From the NCBI GenBank assembly GCA_031411495.1, contig JANOBD010000219.1:1-64000 (forward strand): a DNA stretch of 64,000 nt, given 5' to 3'. Positions 27,201-34,061 of this stretch are shown here, one piece after another. Below the pieces are notes generated by a model. That model made no database searches and was not told the origin of the DNA. It saw only the letters and a program-made list of their open reading frames with translations. Each line of letters opens with the position of its first letter. The stretch's first letter is position 1. The position numbers and the translations under genes were made by a program. The stretch is from JANOBD01 sp031411495. Its GTDB lineage: Bacteria > Planctomycetota > Phycisphaerae > Tepidisphaerales > Tepidisphaeraceae.

Positions 27201-27734
27201 GCAACAGCCGGCGATGGAGAGCGATGGGCCCATCGCGTCCTTAAACTGCTGGAGCGGTGCGGCGATCGAATCGGGTGAGAGGTCGATCGGCGGAATCACC
27301 GCGGCGAAGAAGCCCTCGCAGTCGTTGCACACATCGCCGATGGCGAGATGGCATTCCCCTTTCTCGGTGCGGCGTTTGCCGAGCGTGAGGAGCCTGCAGA
27401 GCCGGGCGTAGGCGGCGCGGTCGCGAACCCACACGAGCAGGTCGGGCCCGTCCATGAGCGTGAGATGCACGCCGACAATGAGCTTGAGATTCGCCTCCTT
27501 CGCGGCCACGTGCATGCGGACGATCCCGGCGAGCGTGTTGATGTCGGCGATGCCGATCGCGCCGTAGCCCGTCTGCATGGCGCGCAGAACGTATTCATCC
27601 GGATGCGAAGCGCCCCGGAGAAAGGAGAAGTTGGTGGCGATGTCGAGCTCGACATACGAACGATCGATAGGCTCGTGTCGAATCGAGTCGATCGAGGACG
27701 GCGAGTAGAGCTTGGGGTCGGGCGTTTCCGGCAT
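24261..27734 (-). CDS. dnaE2: Error-prone DNA polymerase III alpha subunit DnaE2 (ImuC)
   Basis: A 1157-residue translesion polymerase. Order: PHP domain ([18 protein letters not shown]), polymerase core with the catalytic [20 protein letters not shown] (about residue 397), the conserved [21 protein letters not shown], helix-hairpin-helix region (LGFRIIKGL) and a C-terminal OB fold ([18 protein letters not shown]), which is the DnaE2 rather than DnaE1 signature. It is longer than usual because residues about 816-882 come from two inverted copies of a dispersed repeat (25088-25158 and 25239-25286) that stay in frame. It is the third gene of imuA-imuB-dnaE2, normally SOS-induced for mutagenic lesion bypass. 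Its ribosome site would have to lie inside another repeat (27741-28009). Whether the enlarged protein is active cannot be judged here. Confidence 0.93.
   Translation of the reverse strand: [1157 protein letters not shown]
25088..25158 (+). repeat. Dispersed palindromic repeat copy inside dnaE2 (copy 1)
   Basis: Has the form CCCCTCGCCCCCGTATTCGG, then a spacer, then GAGAGGGTTAGGGTGAGGGG. The complement gives the telltale peptide LPLTLTLSR...EYGGEGT seen when this kind of repeat is translated. It lies in a stretch of DnaE2 that has no counterpart in the family. A relative of the same unit lies at 46150-46190. Confidence 0.75.
25239..25286 (-). repeat. Dispersed palindromic repeat copy inside dnaE2 (copy 2, inverted)
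   Basis: The reverse complement reads CCCCCTCGCCCCCGTACCCG, then GGGGGAGAAGGCCGGGTTGA, matching copy 1 in the opposite orientation about 80 bases away. The peptide encoded here is [14 protein letters not shown]. The pair could form a long hairpin in the transcript. Confidence 0.65.
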
Positions 27735-27740
27735 TGATTA

Positions 27741-28009
27741 CCCACGAAGTCACACGAAGATCACGTAGGTCACTAAGAGGATGGACAAGGATTTCGCAGA
27801 TTGCGCAGATGGAAGAATTGAATATCGAAGCCGTGAGCGATTCGTCTACGTCAAGCCGGCTTTATCGGTAGCATGAGCGTCTCGCTCATGCCCAACGACT
27901 CACGACATGAGCGAGACGCTCATGCTACGAGCAACTCAATCTGTGAAATCTCGCAATCCGGTCTCCTCTCCTCTATTTCTTCTTCGTGTCCTTCGTGTGT
28001 CTTCGTGGG
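27741..28009. repeat. 269-bp inverted-repeat element filling the imuB-dnaE2 spacer
   Basis: Terminal inverted repeats CCCACGAAGTCACACGAAG (27741-27759) and its near-perfect complement (27991-28009, 18 of 19 bases). The element ends two bases from the imuB stop and six bases before the dnaE2 ATG, so it makes up almost the whole spacer. Inside are the inner motif CGCAGATTGCGCAGAT and a large palindrome (27868-27928). Same family as 29464-29697 and 37694-37863. Confidence 0.75.
27868..27928. repeat. Perfect 23-bp inverted repeat with self-palindromic arms
   Basis: Arms 27868-27890 and 27906-27928 are perfect complements around a 15-base loop. Each arm also folds on itself (CATGAGCG TCT CGCTCATG). 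The result could be one long hairpin or two small ones. Confidence 0.85.
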
Positions 28010-28011
28010 CC

Positions 28012-29844
28012 TTATTCGAACTTTCCATGCAGATACCACTTCCACGTCTCGATCACGCGGAAGAGCCAGAAGCGTTCGCCTCCGGCGTTTTCGACGATGA
28101 AGTAGTCGCGGGTTTTGTCGTTCCCTTCCCACCACGGGCCGGTGATGCGTTCCGGCCCGACGCAGAGGGCGACGTGATGCACTTCGCCGCCATGGGCGAA
28201 GGAGATCGGCGCGCCTTCGCGATCGTCCGAAGGGGAAACGATCACGCCGATTTCGATCGGCCGGCGCAGCAAACACAGCGGGCGAGCACTGAGGGGCTTG
28301 ATGTCGTGAACCGCCAGCGCTTCGTTCTTCGATCCGTCTGCGGTTGCAGGCTGGAAGGCGCAAGCGCTCTCCGGCAGATGCGACTCGCTCCAGCGCGGTC
28401 TCAATACCGCGTCCGCGCCCAGGCGAACCTGCAATCGTTCCACCAGTGAACTCCATTCCAGCCACGCATCGGCCAGTTCGCGATCGTGCATCGTGATCTG
28501 CCGGAGCGTGACCTTTTCGTACGCCGGCACATCCAGGTCGATGCGGGTGAAACCCTCATCGGTCTGGATCGATTCGAGTGCACAGCGGATCAGGTTGAAC
28601 AGGTTTTTGGGATCGCGCGACGGCCGTGCCAGGCGGACGAGCTGCTCGATCGGCTGGCCGTGATAGTGGTAAAAGCGCAGCAGCAACTGTCGCGCGCCGC
28701 TGCCACGCTGGGTGAGGTCGACGATGACGCGGTCGAGCAGTTCGCGGACGATCTCCCAGACGATCTCGAGCGAATCGACGCTGTATTCGAACTCGATCGA
28801 GGCGCGGATCTGATCCGACCGGTCGACCGGCGCGAACGATTCGGGCATCTCGCCCAGCGCCCGTGCGAGCCGATCGAGCAGGGTCGGCCCGAAGCGCGAA
28901 GGCAATGTGTCGCGCGGCAACCGACGAAGCATGCCGATCGTGTCGATGCCGACCCGCTGGAGCTTCTCGACGACCTCCGGCTCGACGCGCAGCGCGCCGA
29001 CCGGCAGCGGATCGAGCGCGCCATCGAGCTGCGCCGCAGAAACGATCTGCCAGCCCGGCCGCGAACAGGTAGCGATCGCCCACGCGCCGGCGGCCGTCGG
29101 CGCGATCGTGCAGTTGGCGGCGATCTTCCACTTCCGCAGTGCGGCATTCACCTGCGTGATCAGGTTCTCGTAACCGTGAAACAGCCGCTCGCATCCCGTG
29201 ACATCGAGCAACAGGGCGTCCGGCGCTTCGACGTGTACCACCGGCGTGAAGCGCATCATCGCCCGGCCGAGCGAGTCGAGCGCCTTGCGGTCGCGCTCGG
29301 GCTGGTGCGGGAAATCGAGAACATCGGCGCAGAGCGCCTTGGCTTGGCCGAGAGTCATGCCGGGTCGGATGCCGCGGGATTGTGCGACCCGGCACGCGTT
29401 GACGACGATCTGCTTGGCGCGGACGAGTTCGATGATGACGACTGGGTGATCAAACGAGTTGAACCACGAAGCCACGAAGCCATGAAGATCAACTTGCCGC
29501 TCAGACGATAGTCGGCTTTCGAGCGGCTTGCCGAATTGTTTAGACAAAGATTGCGCAGATTCCGCAGATTGGAATCCAGAAGAATCAGAAGAAACCGTTC
29601 GTGAATCCGTGTGATCTGAGAAATCAGTCTCTTCTTTTTTCTTCGCAGTGTGCTTGCTAATGCCAACAGACAACTTCGTGGCTTCGTGGCTTCGTGGTGA
29701 AATGTTCTGTGAATGATTATGCAGTGCGACGCGACACTGCTGAGCGAACAACCTTCGTTTGAGCCGGTTGATCGGCCAGTTCTTGAGGTGGATGCAGAGG
29801 ATGTGTCCGGATGAAGCGACTGGTCGTAATGGCGTGGGTTTCAC
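28012..29844 (-). CDS. imuB: ImuB, Y-family polymerase-like protein of the mutasome
   Basis: A 610-residue protein starting at a GTG (29844) seven bases after GAGG; no ATG is available before the conserved ILCIHLKNWPINRL. It overlaps the end of imuA by 128 bases. The Y-family palm/fingers are recognisable (DHPVVIIELVRAKQIVVNAC, RGIRPGMTLGQAKALCADV, LLLDVTGCERLFHG), followed by helix-hairpin-helix and little-finger regions (GIDTIGMLRRLPRDTLPSRFG) and the ImuB C-terminal extension. ImuB proteins usually lack polymerase catalytic residues and act as an adaptor between DnaE2, the beta clamp and RecA. Residues about 49-127 are encoded by an inverted-repeat element (29464-29697) inserted in frame, between the first two conserved segments. 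Activity of this version is uncertain. Confidence 0.88.
   Translation of the reverse strand: MKPTPLRPVASSGHILCIHLKNWPINRLKRRLFAQQCRVALHNHSQNISPRSHEATKLSVGISKHTAKKKEETDFSDHTDSRTVSSDSSGFQSAESAQSLSKQFGKPLESRLSSERQVDLHGFVASWFNSFDHPVVIIELVRAKQIVVNACRVAQSRGIRPGMTLGQAKALCADVLDFPHQPERDRKALDSLGRAMMRFTPVVHVEAPDALLLDVTGCERLFHGYENLITQVNAALRKWKIAANCTIAPTAAGAWAIATCSRPGWQIVSAAQLDGALDPLPVGALRVEPEVVEKLQRVGIDTIGMLRRLPRDTLPSRFGPTLLDRLARALGEMPESFAPVDRSDQIRASIEFEYSVDSLEIVWEIVRELLDRVIVDLTQRGSGARQLLLRFYHYHGQPIEQLVRLARPSRDPKNLFNLIRCALESIQTDEGFTRIDLDVPAYEKVTLRQITMHDRELADAWLEWSSLVERLQVRLGADAVLRPRWSESHLPESACAFQPATADGSKNEALAVHDIKPLSARPLCLLRRPIEIGVIVSPSDDREGAPISFAHGGEVHHVALCVGPERITGPWWEGNDKTRDYFIVENAGGERFWLFRVIETWKWYLHGKFE
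29464..29697. repeat. 234-bp inverted-repeat element inserted in frame in imuB
   Basis: Terminal repeats CCACGAAGCCACGAAGCCAT (29464 on) and CTTCGTGGCTTCGTGGCTTC (29674 on) pair over 24 bases with one mismatch. Inside is the motif GATTGCGCAGATTCCGCAGA (29550 on) and an opposing ATCTGAGAAATC stretch, so the element is nested. The length is a multiple of three and no stop falls in the imuB frame. The encoded residues (SHEATKLSVGISKHTAKKKE and on) have no counterpart in ImuB proteins. Confidence 0.8.
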
Positions 29845-30517
29845 GATGGACCTCAAGGACGATGGGTGAATCGATAGGTCCTCCGTGACGATGAGCGGCG
29901 GAGAGTGCGTTTCCGCCGTGAAGCAACGTGACTTTCCACCGTTGCACGAGTAATTCGCCGGGCGCGGGCTCGACGAGCCAGCGTGTCGCAGCCGCATAGT
30001 GTCCGGTATTGGAAACGCCGGGTGTCGAACTCGAAACGGCCGACCGCAGCAGCAGGCCGATGCCGCCTCCGGCTTCGGCGGCGAGTTGCAGTCGCCGCGC
30101 ATCCAGTGAGCCGAGCTTTCCTTTCAATCGAGCGATCGTGACGCTCACGCCTTTGCAGCGCAGGCACTCGGCCAGCGCCCAGAGCGTCTGTTTCGCGTCG
30201 CCGGGCTTGAGGAGGATGAGACGATCGGCCGGGATCCCCATGGCAGCGGCGGCGGGGGGATACCATGTCCCAGTATCTTCTTCCTTTTCACAACACCAGA
30301 CGATCGCGCCTGATCCCAGTGCCGCTCGCGCCAGAAGCAGCGCGAACAGCCGAGGGACGCTCCGCCGCGCCGGCGAGAGCACTTCATGAATCGCCCCCCG
30401 CGCCAAGCCTGCCGGCCCGAGCAGTTCATCGATCCCCGCGATCTGACTGCGCGCCCCCTCGCCCGGCCAGCGATGGCGAAGCTTGTCTTTGAGAGATTGG
30501 ATGACGGCGGCGTTCAT
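29717..30517 (-). CDS. imuA: ImuA, RecA-like/SulA-related protein of the mutasome
   Basis: A 266-residue protein from the ATG at 30517, which is preceded by TTGGAG at a normal distance; open sequence upstream is repeat-derived and not protein-like. Family landmarks: IAGIDELLGPAGLARGAIHEVLS, FALLLARAALGSGAIVWCC, ADRLILLKPGDAKQTLWALAECLR and RRLQLAAEAGGGIGLLLR, close to what is known for ImuA/RecA-like proteins encoded before imuB. The last 40 or so residues run into imuB and look like an extension. ImuA probably works with RecA and ImuB at damaged forks. First gene of the imuA-imuB-dnaE2 operon. Confidence 0.85.
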   Translation of the reverse strand: MNAAVIQSLKDKLRHRWPGEGARSQIAGIDELLGPAGLARGAIHEVLSPARRSVPRLFALLLARAALGSGAIVWCCEKEEDTGTWYPPAAAAMGIPADRLILLKPGDAKQTLWALAECLRCKGVSVTIARLKGKLGSLDARRLQLAAEAGGGIGLLLRSAVSSSTPGVSNTGHYAAATRWLVEPAPGELLVQRWKVTLLHGGNALSAAHRHGGPIDSPIVLEVHRETHAITTSRFIRTHPLHPPQELADQPAQTKVVRSAVSRRTA

Positions 30518-30529
30518 GATTCTCCAAGG

Positions 30530-30621
30530 CAACCGCAGAGGCGCGAAGAGCGCAGAGGCTACGCAGAGAAATGCATTCACTTCTGCGCTCACCTTCGTTT
30601 TCCTCCGCGCCTCTGCGGTTG
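30530..30621. repeat. 92-bp inverted-repeat element upstream of imuA
   Basis: Arms CAACCGCAGAGGCGCG (30530-30545) and CGCGCCTCTGCGGTTG (30606-30621) are perfect complements; inner bases carry more GCAGAG units. It begins 12 bases upstream of the imuA ATG, right next to the ribosome site, so any imuA promoter to its right would give a transcript with this hairpin in its leader. Repeats of this general type (CGCAGAGGCGC) are known in many environmental bacterial genomes; their origin is not settled. Confidence 0.75.
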
Positions 30622-30775
30622 TCTTTTCTCTTTCAAATGTTCGTACAAAGTTAGGGTATCGGTCCGCCCGCTCCGCTTCAATGAATCCCGCTTTGCTTTT
30701 GTTTAGTGAATGGCAATCGGATGGAAGGTGCCTAAACTTCCCACACCTTACCAACACCACTTCAAGGAGACTCGC

Positions 30776-31207
30776 ATGTCCGTCAAAACCGCCGACGCCG
30801 CCTGGAACGGAACCCTCATCGAAGGAAAGGGACACCTCAAAACTCAAAGCGGCAAGCTCGACACCGATTACGGCTGGAAAAGCCGCAGCGAGGACGGACA
30901 ACCGGGAACGAATCCCGAAGAGCTCATCGCCGCCGCTCACGCAGGATGTTTTTCCATGGCGCTGTCGCACATCCTTGCCAGCGCCGGCCACACCGCCAGG
31001 CAGATCAACACCCGTGCCGAGGTGAAGTTCGAAAAAGTCGGAGAGGGGTTTGGCATCACGGGCATTAAGCTCGTCACCGTGGCCGAGATCCCGGGCATCA
31101 GCGAAGCCGATTTCAAAACCAACGCCGAGAAAGCCAAGACCGGCTGTCCGGTCAGCAAGGCGCTGGCCAGCGTGCCGATTACGCTCGACGCGTCGCTCAA
31201 GAAATAA
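30776..31207 (+). CDS. OsmC/Ohr family peroxidase-like protein
   Basis: A 143-residue protein from the ATG at 30776 after AAGGAG. The two family cysteines are present: Cys58 in AAAHAGCFSMALSHILA and Cys124 in KTGCPVSKAL, the pair that reduces organic hydroperoxides. The length suits the OsmC branch (GTNPEELIAAAHAGC). It should protect the cytoplasm from oxidative damage. It is divergent from the imu operon; the 258-base spacer between them holds the 92-bp repeat. Confidence 0.93.
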   Translation: MSVKTADAAWNGTLIEGKGHLKTQSGKLDTDYGWKSRSEDGQPGTNPEELIAAAHAGCFSMALSHILASAGHTARQINTRAEVKFEKVGEGFGITGIKLVTVAEIPGISEADFKTNAEKAKTGCPVSKALASVPITLDASLKK

Positions 31208-31281
31208 TCCCTCGACAGCCCGGCACGCTTCATCAGCCTGTACTGGACGCGTTCCCCTCTGCCGACCATCATCCAACTCCG

Positions 31282-33165
31282 ATGGAGCGAGCCGCCAAAC
31301 TCTTTGTCATCCGCGTGCTCCTGCTGCACGTGCTGGCGTTCGTCCTGCTGCTGGTCCTGACCGGCGTGGGCGTTCGTAACGCGTATCGCCGCGCGCAGGA
31401 ACAGGCGATCGATCAGGCCGGCCTGCGGCAGCAACTGGTCGCACAGCAGACGGCGCGGGGCATCGAGAACTATTTCCATGGGGTCCTCGACAACATCCGC
31501 CTGCTCACGCGTTCCGAAATGCGCGACATCGGCCCGATCCTGCCCAACCGGCAGACGCGGGGCGAACGACCGGAGAAGAGTGGCGCCGACGGGCCCGGCG
31601 CTAACGTGCGCAATCGCCTCGAAGACCGCGGAAGCCCAGCCCAGCGAATCGTCGGCAGTTCGATTCTCAAGGCCGTCTGGAAGCAGATCGACGCCCGCGC
31701 CTCTCACCTCATCGCGCTGCGCATCGACGACAGCTCACTCCTGGACAGCGAGCAGCGACCCGGCGCCTCGCCCAGCAGTGCGATCCTGCCCGCGCTCGTC
31801 GGCGTCATTCGAGCCGGCGGGGATGAAGGCATCTCCGATCGCATTTCCATCGACGGCTTCGCGTTCTCCTTCGCGTGGGTGCGGTTCTCGTCCACCGAGC
31901 CGATGTACGTCGCCGCGGTGGTCCCGCTGGACGATCTCTCCAAGCAGTTCATCGACCCGCTGAACGACTCGAAGCAGAAAGTCGGCGCAGCGCTCTACGA
32001 CGGCAAGACGGTGGTTGTCCGCGCGCTCGACAAGACGATGGTCGGCGTCAACCTGGAAAAAGATTCCGTCACGCCCGGGTTTCGAAAGCTCGTCGGTGTG
32101 CAACGTGCCCGGCCGATGGGCGGCGTCGAACGCATCGAAAATGTCGAGTTCGCCCGCGGCCAGATGATCGAGCGCGGCATCGTCGCGATCGAACCCGTCC
32201 GGCTCACTGACAAGAAAGTCTGGTTCGTGAGTGTCGGTTCGACGATGGCCGACGCCGGCGGACTCGTCAACGAGATTTTCGCCGGCACGCTCTTCTGGGC
32301 GCCGATTCTTCTCATCACGTTCACCGGGGTGATGGTATCAACGGCGGTCACGCTCATCCGCTCGCGTTCGCGCCTCGAGCGCTTCCGACACCAACTGCTG
32401 ACCAACGAAATTGCCCAGGCGCGCCAGATCCAGCTCAGTTGGCTGCCCAAGGCGCGCTTCAAGGGACGCGGGCTCGACGTGTTCGCGATGAACGAGCCGG
32501 CGAGTCATGTCAGCGGAGATTTCTACAATTACTTCCCTTTGCGTGACGGCCGCGAAGCCGTCGTCATCGGCGACGTCACCGGCCACGGGCTTGCTGCCGC
32601 GTTCCTGATGGCGACGACCCAGATGCTCATCCGCGCCACGCTCACCCGTACCGGCGATCCGGTGGCAACGCTCAACGAAGTGAACCACGAGTTGTGTGGC
32701 CAGGCGTTTTCAGGCCAGTTCGTGACGCTGTTGCTCGTGGTGATCGATCAGGAGGAAGGCTCGCTCGAAGTGATCAACGCCGGCCATCCGCCGCCGATCA
32801 TCGTCGACGACGGTCGACCCGAACTGCTCCGCACCAGGCCACAGCTGGTGCTTGGCGTCGAGGGCGACACGCACTACTACGTTCAGCATTTTCCGTTGCC
32901 TGACACGCAGTGCACGATGCTCCTTTACACGGATGGCATCATCGAATGCCGCAATTCGGCGGGCGATCGCTACTCGATGGAGCAGCTCTGCGTCGAACTG
33001 AACGGCGCGTCGGAACTGCCCGAAGAGTTGATGACGCGCGTGATGGAGATCGTCGACCGATTCCGCGGCAAGGAGCCGCTGACGGATGATGCCACGGCGC
33101 TGGCGATGCGGATCACGAGCGTAGAGACGCCACGATCGGCGAGTTTTATCGGCGCGACGGTCTGA
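31282..33165 (+). CDS. Membrane-bound SpoIIE/RsbU-type protein phosphatase
   Basis: A 627-residue protein. One membrane helix near residues 8-29, an extracytoplasmic sensor region of about 300 residues (Cache-like in general layout, not clearly assigned), a second helix near 335-355 (LFWAPILLITFTGVMVSTAV), a short linker (EIAQARQIQLSWLPKA) and a PPM-type phosphatase domain. The metal-binding acids are in SGDFYNYF (about 409), GDVTGHGLAAAFLM (about 430) and the C-terminal LTDDATALAMRI. Such proteins dephosphorylate anti-sigma antagonists in partner-switching pathways. No anti-sigma or STAS gene is adjacent, so the target is unknown. Confidence 0.9.
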   Translation: MERAAKLFVIRVLLLHVLAFVLLLVLTGVGVRNAYRRAQEQAIDQAGLRQQLVAQQTARGIENYFHGVLDNIRLLTRSEMRDIGPILPNRQTRGERPEKSGADGPGANVRNRLEDRGSPAQRIVGSSILKAVWKQIDARASHLIALRIDDSSLLDSEQRPGASPSSAILPALVGVIRAGGDEGISDRISIDGFAFSFAWVRFSSTEPMYVAAVVPLDDLSKQFIDPLNDSKQKVGAALYDGKTVVVRALDKTMVGVNLEKDSVTPGFRKLVGVQRARPMGGVERIENVEFARGQMIERGIVAIEPVRLTDKKVWFVSVGSTMADAGGLVNEIFAGTLFWAPILLITFTGVMVSTAVTLIRSRSRLERFRHQLLTNEIAQARQIQLSWLPKARFKGRGLDVFAMNEPASHVSGDFYNYFPLRDGREAVVIGDVTGHGLAAAFLMATTQMLIRATLTRTGDPVATLNEVNHELCGQAFSGQFVTLLLVVIDQEEGSLEVINAGHPPPIIVDDGRPELLRTRPQLVLGVEGDTHYYVQHFPLPDTQCTMLLYTDGIIECRNSAGDRYSMEQLCVELNGASELPEELMTRVMEIVDRFRGKEPLTDDATALAMRITSVETPRSASFIGATV

Positions 33166-33255
33166 TTCAGGCGATTGATGTTCGCGACCCCGCCGCGGCA
33201 GACCGCGCGGATGCGCAAGTGCTCGATCGCCGCGCGATTCGGCCCCGGGAAGCAC

Positions 33256-33870
33256 TTACGGAGCGGTCGCCGGTTGTGTCGCCGGCATTGTCGACGGAGA
33301 AGGCGCAGCGGGCACCGTCTGACGCGTGTCGGATCCCCAGTGGATCGGCAATCCCATGGTGATCGCGACAGCGCCCATTGCCACGCCGAACACCGATTTC
33401 GCCGCGAGCCCGATGGCTTTGCCCTTGGCGGCGCCGACGCCGATGGCGATGGACTGGGTATGGGTCTTGCCGATCGTCCACTCGATCAGATACGCACCGA
33501 GCGCGCAGCCGATGACGGAGCCGATGATCGTGCCGATCACCGGCAACCAAGGCGTGCCGACAACGCCGCCGACGATGCCGCCCACCACCGCGCCCGCCAT
33601 GCCCCGTTTGCTGCCGCCGGCCTTCGCAGATCCCGCCGCGCCGGCGGCGAACTCGATGAGTTCGGCTGACAGTCCGAGCGCGATGATGATCCCGATCGTC
33701 CACCAGCCGATAAACGCGAACTCCGTCATCCACGCGTAGCCCACCACGCCGAGCACGATCAACCACAGGCCTGGCAAGCCGAGGATGTTGACGAGGAGCC
33801 CAACCACGATCAGCACGAGCAGGACGACGTAGCCGATCCAGGGCAGCGCGGTTGAGACATAGCTCCACAT
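33256..33870 (-). CDS. DUF456-family membrane protein
   Basis: A 204-residue protein if read from the ATG at 33870; the frame is open to 33930. The hydrophobic segments (GYVVLLVLIVVGLLVNILGLPGLWLIVLG), the Gly-rich stretch (GMAGAVVGGIVGGVVGTPWLP) and TIIGSVIGCALGAYLIE match the DUF456 family. The last 25 residues are Pro/Thr/Ala-rich. Function is unknown. The start lacks a strong ribosome site. Confidence 0.75.
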   Translation of the reverse strand: MWSYVSTALPWIGYVVLLVLIVVGLLVNILGLPGLWLIVLGVVGYAWMTEFAFIGWWTIGIIIALGLSAELIEFAAGAAGSAKAGGSKRGMAGAVVGGIVGGVVGTPWLPVIGTIIGSVIGCALGAYLIEWTIGKTHTQSIAIGVGAAKGKAIGLAAKSVFGVAMGAVAITMGLPIHWGSDTRQTVPAAPSPSTMPATQPATAP

Positions 33871-34061
33871 GGCCGCGGAGTATAACGCCTGCGGCGATTC
33901 GAAGTGGGCGGATAGATTTGAATCGAGCACTGAAGCTCACGCGGCGGGCGAACGAACACGCGTGCCGGTAAGCGGCCGCGTCAGAGTGGGCGTTCGGCAT
34001 TCAGCCGGCGACGAAAGTCACCCGATCCGCCGCTCGCGCGAGTTGATTAGGGTCGACGACA

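Noticed and set aside
30518..31276. N-terminal extension of imuA by about 250 residues
   Set aside because: It runs through the 92-bp repeat and antisense to the OsmC gene; the ATG at 30517 has the ribosome site and family start.
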